Origin: Bacteroidales bacterium
Lineage (GTDB): Bacteria; Bacteroidota; Bacteroidia; Bacteroidales; P3
Assembly (NCBI GenBank): GCA_022482545.1
Contig: JAKVOZ010000002.1
Coordinates: forward strand, 130,473 to 194,472
Reading direction: 5' to 3'
Length of the DNA: 64,000 nt
The notes under the pieces were generated by a model that ran no database searches, had not been told where the DNA came from, and was given only the letters and a program-made list of their open reading frames with translations. Positions 52,704-61,334 of this stretch are shown here, in pieces. The translations under genes were made by a program, and so were the position numbers. The first letter of the stretch is position 1, and each line of letters begins with the position of its first letter.

Positions 52704-53183
52704 ATGAAGAAAACATATATCATAATTCTAAGTTCAATATTTACACTTCTATCTTTTAGTGCAAATAGTCAAAAAGCTTCACAGTTTAGAGCCAAAGCAG
52801 AAAAGGGCGACCCAATTGCTCAAATGTATCTTGGTTTGTGCTACAATGAAGGCAAGGGAACGATAAAAAGCAGTGAGAAAGCGTTTTATTGGTATCATCG
52901 TTCCGCTCAAAGGGGATTGGCAGAAGCACAAGTGTTGGTGGCAAACGCTTATAGAGAAGGCAAAGGTGTTGAAAAAGATAGCACGTTAGCCTATCACTGG
53001 TATGAAAGAGCATCAGAAAGTATGTTTTCTCCTGCATTAGATGCTATGGGTGATTGTTTTAATTATGGTATTGGAGTAAAGGTTGATAAGCAAAAGGCGA
53101 TAGAATGGTATGAAAAAGCAATAAAGAAACACTATTTGAAATCAAAACCAAAACTAAACGCAATAAAATCCAGTCAAAACTAA
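52704..53183 (+). CDS. Exported Sel1-repeat protein
   Basis: 159 residues from ATG 52704, which is preceded by GGAGAAAATA and gives a clean signal peptide MKKTYIIILSSIFTLLSFSA; ATG 52686 would add six residues. Three Sel1-like repeats follow: DPIAQMYLGLCYNEGKG, GLAEAQVLVANAYREGKGVE and FSPALDAMGDCFNYGIGVKV, each followed by an aromatic AxxWYxxA segment (AFYWYHRSA, AYHWYERAS, AIEWYEKAI). Sel1 repeats bind other proteins; the partner is unknown. Confidence 0.82.
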   Translation: MKKTYIIILSSIFTLLSFSANSQKASQFRAKAEKGDPIAQMYLGLCYNEGKGTIKSSEKAFYWYHRSAQRGLAEAQVLVANAYREGKGVEKDSTLAYHWYERASESMFSPALDAMGDCFNYGIGVKVDKQKAIEWYEKAIKKHYLKSKPKLNAIKSSQN

Positions 53184-53291
53184 AATACACTAAAATTTAA
53201 CAAGCATATTATCTAAGTACTTCAATAGAGATAGTATGATTATTGCTTTATAATTATTTTTATGTTGAAAATAAGGACAGAAAGTGAAAGA

Positions 53292-53849
53292 TTATTCTTC
53301 TGTCGTTGTTTGTTGGATAGTATTTTTGAAGAAAGTGAAATTTACTTTTCCGTAATTCCTATGCTCAACAAAGAAAGGATTGTTTTCATACGAATGTTCG
53401 CGAGAATGTTCTAAGATAAATAATCCATTAGGTGATAAGAAACTTTTAAGGACAAGCTCTGGAACCAAATCAAAGTTGTTCATATCATAAGGAGGGTCAG
53501 CAAAGATAACATCATATTTCATCTTACTTCTGCCAAGAAATACAAAAACATCGCTACGAAGAGTAAAAAGATTATTTACTTTAAATTCTTCTTTTGTTTT
53601 ATTGATAAAATCCAAGCATTTTACGTTACTATCAACAGAAGTTATTTGCCGAATACCTCTTGAAACGAATTCAAAACTTATGCTTCCTGTTCCGCAAAAC
53701 AAATCCAAAGCATTGCAATCTTCAAAGTCTATTCTATTGCGAAGAATATTGAAAAGACTTTCTTTTGCAAAGTCTGTTGTTGGACGGACAGGCAGATTTG
53801 TTGGTGGCTTTAATCGCCTACCTCTTAAACTTCCAGCTACTATTCTCAT
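53292..53849 (-). CDS. rsmD: 16S rRNA (guanine966-N2)-methyltransferase
   Basis: 185-aa SAM-dependent enzyme that methylates G966 of 16S rRNA. MRIVAGSLRGRRLKPP and VRPTTDFAKESLFNIL are the RsmD N-terminal signature; ALDLFCGTGSISFEFVSRG binds SAM; VIFADPPYDM is the catalytic motif for N2 methylation. It is the last gene of a three-gene minus-strand operon after DUF3822. Confidence 0.94.
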   Translation of the reverse strand: MRIVAGSLRGRRLKPPTNLPVRPTTDFAKESLFNILRNRIDFEDCNALDLFCGTGSISFEFVSRGIRQITSVDSNVKCLDFINKTKEEFKVNNLFTLRSDVFVFLGRSKMKYDVIFADPPYDMNNFDLVPELVLKSFLSPNGLFILEHSREHSYENNPFFVEHRNYGKVNFTFFKNTIQQTTTEE

Positions 53850-53879
53850 TCGTTATTATTTGATAAAGATGGCACACAA

Positions 53880-54713
53880 TTATGCCAAAACAAGAAAATA
53901 TTTCTGTAAATCAATACCGTCAAACTCAACGCCAATGTTTATGTTCTCACTACAATTAGCATAAGTTACGTTCTTAACATATTTTCTCAATACAAGAAGT
54001 TCTTCATCAGAATATTTTTCACCTGAAAGAAGCAAACAAACTTCTTCATTTGATATTCCAAGTTCTTGCATTGTGAATAAGATAAAATATATTAAATCGT
54101 TAGGTGTTTTATAATCAAAACTATTACTTAACGTGAAAGTATTGCCTTTATAGATAACAAAATTGCAAGTATTACCTTTTTTGTGAATAATAAAAGTGTT
54201 TTTCATAAAAGAAGATACCTCAAAAGCATATTCTGCTAAGATTTGATTTTGTGAAACATATTTTGCTTTTGGCATCAACACCTTAACTCCACTATATATA
54301 TGCAACGGATAAGCAAATATATTAACTGCATCAATCTTTTCTACAATATTGCTCAAAACAGTATCGCTTGCATAGATTGTGTTAGTCTTTGAAAGATATT
54401 CTTTGTCTTTTGTTTTATCGTAAAGTTTATAAGGAATCCATGTGTTTCTTAATGTTTGGCAAACAATCCTTATATTGTTGAAATTAAAAATATGCATTCC
54501 AATAGAAGAAAAGCAAGTTTTGATGTTCATCATTACTTGTGATATTCCTCCATTTAAATCAACCTTGAATTCTCCCACACATTTTAAATAGAAGTTCTTG
54601 TCTATAAGAGCAAAAATAAATCCATCCTCATTTAAACATAAGGATAGATTTGTTTCATTTGCATTTATATTACCTTCTACTTGTGTAAGATGTTCTAATT
54701 TAAAAGTATCCAT
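53880..54713 (-). CDS. DUF3822 family protein
   Basis: 277-aa soluble protein of unknown function, found in Bacteroidota next to rsmD, as here (30-bp gap). The N-terminal block TNLSLCLNEDGFIFALIDKN and the C-terminal part NTFTLSNSFDYKTPNDLIYF followed by LFTMQELGISNEEVCLLLSG fit that family. The alternation of beta and helix suggests an actin-like ATPase fold, but this is only an impression. No membrane segment. Confidence 0.72.
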   Translation of the reverse strand: MDTFKLEHLTQVEGNINANETNLSLCLNEDGFIFALIDKNFYLKCVGEFKVDLNGGISQVMMNIKTCFSSIGMHIFNFNNIRIVCQTLRNTWIPYKLYDKTKDKEYLSKTNTIYASDTVLSNIVEKIDAVNIFAYPLHIYSGVKVLMPKAKYVSQNQILAEYAFEVSSFMKNTFIIHKKGNTCNFVIYKGNTFTLSNSFDYKTPNDLIYFILFTMQELGISNEEVCLLLSGEKYSDEELLVLRKYVKNVTYANCSENINIGVEFDGIDLQKYFLVLA

Positions 54714-54745
54714 CTAATATATTTTTAAGATAACTCTTTTTATTA

Positions 54746-55387
54746 TTATTCCCAGTTACCGTTTGTTACAGCTTGATTCATATCTCCAACTTTCCAACCA
54801 GCATAACCATTATCTTTTGCATTCAAATCAGCTTTTTTGTTAGTTGTTGTTTGTTCGTCCATACCATAAGTATATGTCTCAATAGGAGCAGTTGCTTCAA
54901 AAACGCTTACTTCAACACCACTCTTGTTGATTTTGCCAGCTTGCATTGTGAATACTTCCTTATTGTCTTTTGAATATGGTATATATTTTAACTCATTGAT
55001 TTTACTTTTTGGAGTTAGCATTTTTCCTTCTTCATAAAGTTTTTCAAGAGGATTTACAATCACTGTATCTCTTTTTACAATACCTGCTTTTATTGCTTGT
55101 GCTTCTGTTAGACTATCAGGTACAACACCATACTTTTTAACTAATATTGCTTTGCCGTTTTCAGCAAAAGCTAACAATGAATCAATACTTGAGCAATAAC
55201 GTCCATTGGTATTTTTGAATTGCTCTTGAAGGGTACGAATGTCTTTCAATTTTGCTATAACTTCACTTGAACGACGATTGTATTCGTTGTCATATTTAAC
55301 TGGTCGCATTATGCTTGCGTATAAAACATAAGCAAGTATTACTACTACTACTGCTAAAACTATTGTTAAAATGTTTCTTGTCTTCAT
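54746..55387 (-). CDS. Membrane-anchored protein, pilin-like N-terminus
   Basis: 213-aa protein with one N-terminal membrane helix (NILTIVLAVVVVILAYVLYA) followed at once by a long helix and the stretch LKDIRTLQEQFKNTNGRYCS, which resembles pseudopilins and the pilin-like proteins of Bacteroidota, although the type IV prepilin cleavage site is not seen. The rest is a soluble domain exposed outside the membrane. Function unknown. It is the first gene of the operon with DUF3822 and rsmD, and a promoter lies 60 bp upstream. Confidence 0.6.
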   Translation of the reverse strand: MKTRNILTIVLAVVVVILAYVLYASIMRPVKYDNEYNRRSSEVIAKLKDIRTLQEQFKNTNGRYCSSIDSLLAFAENGKAILVKKYGVVPDSLTEAQAIKAGIVKRDTVIVNPLEKLYEEGKMLTPKSKINELKYIPYSKDNKEVFTMQAGKINKSGVEVSVFEATAPIETYTYGMDEQTTTNKKADLNAKDNGYAGWKVGDMNQAVTNGNWE

Positions 55388-55446
55388 AATTATAACTAAT
55401 TATTATATTCTGTTATTTGTTTTTATAATTTTTAAAATTTATTTTG

Positions 55447-55454
55447 CAAATTTA
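55447..55454 (-). promoter_or_regulatory. -7 promoter element for the pilin-like/rsmD operon
   Basis: Minus strand reads TAAATTTG followed by C, 60 bp before the start at 55387. Confidence 0.6.
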
Positions 55455-55480
55455 CTTTATTTAGTTGAATATTCAATAAT

Positions 55481-56902
55481 TTATTTACTTTTTTTTTGAA
55501 TATTTTGTTCTATATGATTTACAACTATATTTAAATCAGTATTTTGAGATAAAATTTCTGCTAATTTTTCGCAACAATAAACGCTTCTGTGTCTTCCCCC
55601 AGTACAACCAAAATAGACACTTAAATCAGTAAAGTTCCTTTTGACATAATTTTCACAACTTTGTTCAACAATATTCTTTACATTTTTCATAAAATATTCT
55701 ACCTCAGGTTTGCTTTCAAGATATTCAATAACTTCACTATCCATTCCTGTCATTGTTTTATATTTTTCTATTCTTCCAGGGTTTGGCAAAGCACGACAAT
55801 CAAATATAAAACCTCCGCCATTTCCTGAAATATCCATTGGAATACCTTTCTTATATGAAAAACTTTTTATTGTTACAGTTAGTTTTTTCTTGCTGTCATT
55901 TAAGTTTCTTAACTTTTCACTACTTATTATACTTCTAAAAACTTGATGTAGTGTTGGCATATCAAGAGGCAGACTTATATTGTTCTCTAAATATTCAAGA
56001 TTATTTAAAGCATAAGGAATACTTTTTAAGAAAGAAGTCTTCTTTTCAAAATAGCCTCTATATCCATAACTTCCCATTGCTTGCATTATTCTTATATATA
56101 CATAAGCGAAATAATGTTCAGTAAAATCTTTTTTGTCAATAGATATATATTTTTCTAATTCTTTTAAATAATCATTTAATAGAATTTCTCTTGTTTGAGG
56201 ACAAATATCTGCTTTGGCATCATATAATAACGAAGCAATATCATATTGTAAGGCACCTTTTCTTCCGCCTTGAAAATCTATAAAATATGGTTTTAAATCA
56301 TTATCAACCAACATAATATTTCTTGATTGAAAATCTCTAAAAAGAAAATAAGAAGTGTTGCAACTCAAAAGGTATTTAACAAGAACTTGAAAATCATTCT
56401 CTAAATCTTCTTCATTGAAAGCAATGCCAGCAAGTTTTAAGAAATAATATTTAAAATAATTTAAGTCCCATTGAATACTTTGTTCATCAAATGCTTTTCT
56501 TGGAAAGGCGTTGGTATATGAAAAATCTTTACCGGCAACGATTTGTATCTTTGGTAATTCTTTTATGACCTTATTATAAACATTCAAAACTTCATCTCTG
56601 TTGTGTGATTGAAGATATTGATAAAGATTAGTGTCGCCAAGGTCTTGTTGAAGATAAACATTATTGTCTATATTCTCTGCATAAATCTTTGGAACAGGAA
56701 TACCTTTGTTAAATAATTGCTTTGCATAATCAAGAAAAGCAACATTCTCCTTTCTATCTTCATTATACACTCCAATACAAGTACCTTTATTATAAAAACA
56801 TCTAAAATATTTTCTATTGCTTCCGTCTGCTGATATAGGTTTAATTTCTATTGGTTCGCAATTAAAAGTCTTTACAAATAGTTCTCTTATTTTATTTATC
56901 AT
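55481..56902 (-). CDS. Phosphotransferase (APH-like) fused to a RapZ C-terminal domain
   Basis: 473-aa fusion. Residues about 1-310 are an aminoglycoside-phosphotransferase-like kinase (ISADGSNRKYFR, YFLFRDFQSRNIMLV with catalytic Asp, YFIDFQGGRKG with the metal Asp), most like the amino-sugar kinases of the AmgK group. Residues about 325-470 match the RapZ C-terminal domain (FIFDCRALPNPGR, VYFGCTGGRHRSVYCCEKLA), which senses glucosamine-6-phosphate in E. coli. The RapZ nucleotide-binding N-domain is absent. The combination suggests an amino-sugar kinase with a sugar-phosphate sensor. It overlaps ispD by 11 bp. Confidence 0.82.
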   Translation of the reverse strand: MINKIRELFVKTFNCEPIEIKPISADGSNRKYFRCFYNKGTCIGVYNEDRKENVAFLDYAKQLFNKGIPVPKIYAENIDNNVYLQQDLGDTNLYQYLQSHNRDEVLNVYNKVIKELPKIQIVAGKDFSYTNAFPRKAFDEQSIQWDLNYFKYYFLKLAGIAFNEEDLENDFQVLVKYLLSCNTSYFLFRDFQSRNIMLVDNDLKPYFIDFQGGRKGALQYDIASLLYDAKADICPQTREILLNDYLKELEKYISIDKKDFTEHYFAYVYIRIMQAMGSYGYRGYFEKKTSFLKSIPYALNNLEYLENNISLPLDMPTLHQVFRSIISSEKLRNLNDSKKKLTVTIKSFSYKKGIPMDISGNGGGFIFDCRALPNPGRIEKYKTMTGMDSEVIEYLESKPEVEYFMKNVKNIVEQSCENYVKRNFTDLSVYFGCTGGRHRSVYCCEKLAEILSQNTDLNIVVNHIEQNIQKKSK

Positions 56903-57599
56903 CTTCTTGCTCTTTTATTACTTTGGCTATTTCTAAATCTATTGGAAGAGTAATCTTTATGTTCTCTTTTCTACCTTTAATTATATTTATTCTTTCATTT
57001 AAATCCTCTACATAAGATGCATCGTCAGTAAAAACAGGATTGAATGGTTGATTGTATGCTTGTTTGATTAATGATAAACGAAAACATTGAGGAGTTTGAA
57101 TAAGAATAACTTTATTTCTATCTAACATAGAATTGTTTTTGTCTTCATCTATTTTACGAACAGAATCACTGCAAATAATGCCACAAACAGCATTGCCTTT
57201 TTCTTCTGCTACGGAAAAACAATCATTCATCATCTGCTTATTAATAAAAGGTCTTACGCCATCATGAATTGCAACTAAACTATTATCACAATCATTAATA
57301 CTATTTATGGCATTTTTTACTGAATGATATCTTTCGTCTCCTCCAAAAACAATGTTTAATGGAATAGAAAAAGAATATTTTTGTGTTAATTGTTGCCAAT
57401 AAGATACATCTTCTTTGTTTAGTACTAATATTATCTTGTAGTCTTTATTAATCTTATGAATGTTCTTTATTGTTGTAATAACTATTGGTTCATTATTAAG
57501 TAAAAGAAATTGCTTTGGAATGTCCTTTCCCATTCTTTTTCCTCTACCACAAGCTAAAACAATAACATATTTATTATATGATGAGCATTGCATCTCCAT
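56892..57599 (-). CDS. ispD: 2-C-methyl-D-erythritol 4-phosphate cytidylyltransferase
   Basis: 235-aa enzyme of the non-mevalonate isoprenoid route, joining CTP to methylerythritol phosphate. [19 protein letters not shown] is the CTP-binding loop (usual AxGxGxRMG, Ala replaced by Cys), [26 protein letters not shown] and [12 protein letters not shown] follow in the usual order, and [15 protein letters not shown] ends the protein. The start overlaps queA by 26 bp (20 if ATG 57593 is used) and the end overlaps the kinase-RapZ gene by 11 bp, so the three are one operon. Confidence 0.88.
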   Translation of the reverse strand: MEMQCSSYNKYVIVLACGRGKRMGKDIPKQFLLLNNEPIVITTIKNIHKINKDYKIILVLNKEDVSYWQQLTQKYSFSIPLNIVFGGDERYHSVKNAINSINDCDNSLVAIHDGVRPFINKQMMNDCFSVAEEKGNAVCGIICSDSVRKIDEDKNNSMLDRNKVILIQTPQCFRLSLIKQAYNQPFNPVFTDDASYVEDLNERINIIKGRKENIKITLPIDLEIAKVIKEQEDDK

Positions 57600-58629
57600 A
57601 AGTTAAGAATTTGTATTTCTTATCTATTGCTTCTTTGTATGCTTTCATAATTAAATCATATCCTCCAAAGGCCGCTGTCATAATAAGCATTGAAGATAAA
57701 GGTTTATGAAAATTAGTTATCATAGCATCTGCAACTTGAAAATTGTAATCACCAAAAATAAATTTGTTAGTCCAACCATTATATGTCTTTACTTTACCGC
57801 CAATAGTTGCTGCACTTTCAACGGCTTTCATTGTAGTTGTTCCAACAATACATACTTTATTCTTATTTAATTTAGCATTATTTATTTTATCTGCATTTTC
57901 TTGGTCAATAATCATTTCTTCTGAATCCATCTTATGCTTTGTTAAATCCTCAACTTCTATTGGGCGGAAATTGCCAAGGCCACTATGAAGAGTAACAAAA
58001 GCAGTGTTAATACCTTTTATCTCCATTCTTTTCATTAATTCTCTACTAAAATGGAATCCTGCTGTAGGAGCAACAACAGCTCCTTCATTCTTTGCGTATA
58101 TTGTTTGGTATCTTTCACTATCTGATGGAGTAACATCTCTTAGTTTTAAAATATCTTCTGGTAAAGGCGTTGTCCCAAGATGTTTTAATACATTATGAAA
58201 TTCTTCATTGCTACCATCATAAAGAAAACGTAATGTTCTACCTCTACTTGTTGTGTTGTCAATAACCTCTGCAACTAACTCATTGTTATCACCAAAGTAT
58301 AATTTATTACCTATTCTTATCTTTCTTGCAGGTTCAACAAGAATATCCCAAAGCCTTGTGTTGTCATTTATTTCTCTTAAAAGGAAGACTTCAATTCTTG
58401 CATTGGTTTTTTCTTTTGTGCCAACAATACGAGCAGGAAAAACTTTTGTATCATTCATAACAAAAAGGTCTTTTTCATCAAAATAATTTATTACATCTTT
58501 GAATGTTTTGTGTTCAATAGTTTTTTCTTTACGGTTAATAACCATTAACTTTGCTTCATCTCTTTCTTTTGAAGGAAACTCTGCAATTAATTCTTTTGGC
58601 AAATTGTATTTGAATTGGGATAATTTCAT
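57574..58629 (-). CDS. queA: tRNA preQ1(34) S-adenosylmethionine ribosyltransferase-isomerase
   Basis: 351-aa enzyme for the penultimate step of queuosine synthesis in t[86 protein letters not shown] and [20 protein letters not shown] are all QueA blocks. It heads the queA-ispD-kinase/RapZ operon, with a promoter 46 bp upstream. No preQ1 riboswitch is visible in the leader. Confidence 0.95.
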   Translation of the reverse strand: MKLSQFKYNLPKELIAEFPSKERDEAKLMVINRKEKTIEHKTFKDVINYFDEKDLFVMNDTKVFPARIVGTKEKTNARIEVFLLREINDNTRLWDILVEPARKIRIGNKLYFGDNNELVAEVIDNTTSRGRTLRFLYDGSNEEFHNVLKHLGTTPLPEDILKLRDVTPSDSERYQTIYAKNEGAVVAPTAGFHFSRELMKRMEIKGINTAFVTLHSGLGNFRPIEVEDLTKHKMDSEEMIIDQENADKINNAKLNKNKVCIVGTTTMKAVESAATIGGKVKTYNGWTNKFIFGDYNFQVADAMITNFHKPLSSMLIMTAAFGGYDLIMKAYKEAIDKKYKFLTYGDAMLII

Positions 58630-58674
58630 AATGTTTGTGTGATATATTATATATGCTAATTATTTAAAAACTTA

Positions 58675-58682
58675 CAAAGATA
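58675..58682 (-). promoter_or_regulatory. -7 promoter element for the queA operon
   Basis: Minus strand reads TATCTTTG, 46 bp before the queA start. Confidence 0.6.
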
Positions 58683-58798
58683 CAAAATAAAGGAAGGCTT
58701 GTCAAGGCTTTTTTTAATTAAAATTCTTTTTGTACTGATAATATTTTGATAATCAGAAATAAAAAATATTGTTACGGATAAATGTTCAAATTCCTCTA

Positions 58799-58880
58799 AT
58801 AATGTTCTTTATCCTATTTTGCTATCTCTTTAATCCATTTTAGCGGAATAAATAACTATTTTAGTGAAATAAGAAGATAG
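58799..58880. repeat. Family A modular repeat between queA and lysC
   Basis: Contains AATGTTCTTTATCCTATTTT, CTCTTTAATCCATTTTAGCG and GAATAAATAACTATTTTAGT. It lies in a divergent gap of about 310 bp, so here it is not at gene 3' ends. The rest of the gap is AT-rich and holds the two promoters. Confidence 0.65.
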
Positions 58881-58909
58881 TTAAAAAATGTTTGTTGTAT
58901 GTTTTTTAT

Positions 58910-58917
58910 TATCTTTG
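58910..58917 (+). promoter_or_regulatory. -7 promoter element for lysC
   Basis: TATCTTTG followed by C, 24 bp before the ATG. Confidence 0.7.
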
Positions 58918-58941
58918 CACAAAATTTTTGACTAATAGACT

Positions 58942-60213
58942 ATGGAGATATATGTAGAAAAATTTGGTGGAGCATCAGTTAATAGTGCATCTGCCGTAAA
59001 GAATGTTTTTTCTATTTTGCAAAAGACAAACAATAAGCGAGTTGTTGTTATTTCTGCAATGGGAAAGACAACAAATAAATTAGAAAATATTGTTAATCTT
59101 TGGTATAAAGAAAAATCTTTTAATGAAGAACAATTCAAAGATTTATATGATTATCATAAGGGAATAATTAAGGAGTTGTTTTATGAAAATTCAGATATTT
59201 ATTTGCGACATATAGATGGCTTGTTTATTGATTTAAGGAATAAGATAAATAGCATAGATAATGACAATTATGATTTTCTTTATGATAGTGTTGTTTCTTA
59301 TGGTGAAAGGATTTCTACATACATTGTCTCATCATTTCTTAATTATGCTGGATTGAAAAACAAACTTGTTCAATCATCATCTTTTGTTAAGACAGATAAC
59401 AATTATCGTAGCGCTAATGTTTTATGGGAAGAGACAAAGAAGAAAACCAATGAAAATATTTTACCACTATTTGACCAAACATCAATTATTATAACGCAAG
59501 GCTTTGTTGGAGGCACAATAGAAAACCTTGCAACTACGCTTGGTAGAGAAGGTTCAGATTATTCAGCATCAATAATAGCATATTGTTTGAATGCAAGGCA
59601 GATGACTATATGGAAGGATGTTGAAGGGTTATTAAATTGCGACCCAAAAAGAATGCCAAACTCAACAAAAATACTTCAAATACCATATTCTGAAGCAATA
59701 GAGTTGTCTTATTATGGAGCAAGTATTATTCATCCAAAAACAATAAAACCTTTAGAGAATGCCAATATACCTTTATATATTAAATCTTTTCTCAATCCAG
59801 ACAATGAAGGCTCTCTTATTTGTAAGGATAAAGCGATAAAACCAATTGTTGCTAACTTTATTTTTAAAGATAATCAAACATTGTTAAGTATAAGTCCTAA
59901 GGATATGTCTTTTATTGATGAAAAAAATCTATCATTAATTTATTCAATATTATTTAAGCATAAGATAAAAGTTAATATAATGCAAAATTCAGCCATATCA
60001 TTTTCTTTGTGTTTTGATAGGAATGACAATATATTTAAGGAATTGATGCAAGACTTACAGAATGAGTTTATGGTAAGGTATAATAATGGATTGCAGTTAA
60101 TAACGATAAGACATTATACTCAGCAAGCAATAAAAGAAGTTGTGGGGAAAAGAAAAATAATTATAGAACAAAAGAGTCGTATAACGGCACAATATCTTAT
60201 TAATGAAAAATAA
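58942..60213 (+). CDS. lysC: Aspartate kinase, monofunctional
   Basis: First enzyme of the aspartate family of amino acids. The 423-aa protein opens MEIYVEKFGGASVNSASAVK (the KFGG kinase motif), has VVVISAMGKTTNKLENIV, GYGERIST-type text (SYGERISTYIVS), TLGREGSDYSASIIAYCL and DVEGLLNCDPKRMP with SYYGASIIHPKTIKPLENAN. The C-terminal third (about 305-423) is an ACT-like regulatory region, less conserved to the eye. There is no homoserine dehydrogenase fusion. EamA follows 35 bp downstream and may share the transcript. Confidence 0.92.
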   Translation: MEIYVEKFGGASVNSASAVKNVFSILQKTNNKRVVVISAMGKTTNKLENIVNLWYKEKSFNEEQFKDLYDYHKGIIKELFYENSDIYLRHIDGLFIDLRNKINSIDNDNYDFLYDSVVSYGERISTYIVSSFLNYAGLKNKLVQSSSFVKTDNNYRSANVLWEETKKKTNENILPLFDQTSIIITQGFVGGTIENLATTLGREGSDYSASIIAYCLNARQMTIWKDVEGLLNCDPKRMPNSTKILQIPYSEAIELSYYGASIIHPKTIKPLENANIPLYIKSFLNPDNEGSLICKDKAIKPIVANFIFKDNQTLLSISPKDMSFIDEKNLSLIYSILFKHKIKVNIMQNSAISFSLCFDRNDNIFKELMQDLQNEFMVRYNNGLQLITIRHYTQQAIKEVVGKRKIIIEQKSRITAQYLINEK

Positions 60214-60248
60214 GATATAATTCTTTTATAAAACTAAAAGCAAAAATA

Positions 60249-61199
60249 ATGACAGAAAAAAGCAAAGGACATATAGCCATATTGGCAACCAATCTTATCT
60301 TTGGACTAAATAATCCATTAACAAAATCATTGTTAAGTGAAGACCATATAGATGCTTATGCTCTTACTTATTTTAGATTTATAGGTTCTTGTGCTGTCTT
60401 TTGGTTGGCGTCATTGATATTTAAAACACCAAAAGCAAGCAAGAAAGATGTTCTTTTGTTGTGCTTGGCATCTATCTTTGGCGTTATATGTAATCAAATG
60501 CTTTTTGTTGTAGGGCTAAATAGTACAACACCTGTTAATGCTTCCATTATAGTATCTTTAACACCAGTATTAACAATGATTTTTGCTTCAATATTTATCA
60601 AAGAGCCAATAACATTTAAGAAGTTTATAGGTGTATGTTTTGGTCTTGGCGGAGCGTTGTTGTTAATCCTCACTTCATCATCTTCTTCAATAAAAACAAA
60701 TAATGCATCTGCTATTGGTATCATATTTTGTTTTGTTAGTGGAATATCATATGCTTTGTATTTGACAATGTTCCAAAAACTCATAAAGCGCAATCACCCA
60801 ATAACAATAATGAAATGGATGTTTTTGATAGGCACAATAGCAGTTCTTCCAATAACATATTCTCACGTTAAGGCTGTTCCATACGACACTCTTTCAACAA
60901 TGACTTATCTAAAAATTCTTTATGTCGTTTTAGTTGCTACTTTTCTTACGTATCTTTTAATACCAATAGGGCAGAACCGTTTAAGACCGACAACACTTTC
61001 AATGTATAATTATATTCAACCTATTGTTACAACAACAGTAGCAATAATTATTGGAATGGATATTTTTACAATATATAAGTTAATTGCCTGTCTTTCTGTC
61101 TTTCTTGGAGTTTATATTGTTAATAAGAGTAAGAGTAAGGCTCAAATAATAGACCAACACAAGGCAAAAGAAACTTTAAAACAAATAATAAAGAAATAA
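60249..61199 (+). CDS. EamA/DMT-superfamily transporter
   Basis: 316-aa inner-membrane protein with ten helices in two EamA repeats. The first repeat has GHIAILATNLIFGLNNPLTK and ALTYFRFIGSCAVFWLASL, then NASIIVSLTPVLTMIFASIF; the second has GIIFCFVSGISYALYLTMFQ and SMYNYIQPIVTTTVAIIIG followed by LGVYIVNKSKSK. Members export amino acids or metabolites; the position behind lysC hints at amino-acid export, which is only inference. Confidence 0.85.
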   Translation: MTEKSKGHIAILATNLIFGLNNPLTKSLLSEDHIDAYALTYFRFIGSCAVFWLASLIFKTPKASKKDVLLLCLASIFGVICNQMLFVVGLNSTTPVNASIIVSLTPVLTMIFASIFIKEPITFKKFIGVCFGLGGALLLILTSSSSSIKTNNASAIGIIFCFVSGISYALYLTMFQKLIKRNHPITIMKWMFLIGTIAVLPITYSHVKAVPYDTLSTMTYLKILYVVLVATFLTYLLIPIGQNRLRPTTLSMYNYIQPIVTTTVAIIIGMDIFTIYKLIACLSVFLGVYIVNKSKSKAQIIDQHKAKETLKQIIKK

Positions 61200-61212
61200 T
61201 ATTATCTTTTTC

Positions 61213-61225
61213 TGACAAAATGTCA
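61213..61225 (+). promoter_or_regulatory. Inverted repeat TGACA-AAA-TGTCA upstream of dnaK
   Basis: TGACA (61213-61217) and TGTCA (61221-61225) form a palindrome 110 bp before dnaK. There is no CIRCE element and no clear TAnnTTTG promoter close by. 12 bp further on TTGG (61237-61240) and TTGAT (61249-61253) have the spacing of a sigma-54 promoter, with GA in place of the usual GC at -12. A heat-shock control site is the natural guess. Confidence 0.45.
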
Positions 61226-61334
61226 TAATGATGTTTTTGGTATAAAAATTGATTATACGTTAGTGTCTTAATTGAACAAAACAATTTGGATAATAAAAAT
61301 AACTTAGTAATTAATAATAAAAAAACATAAAACT

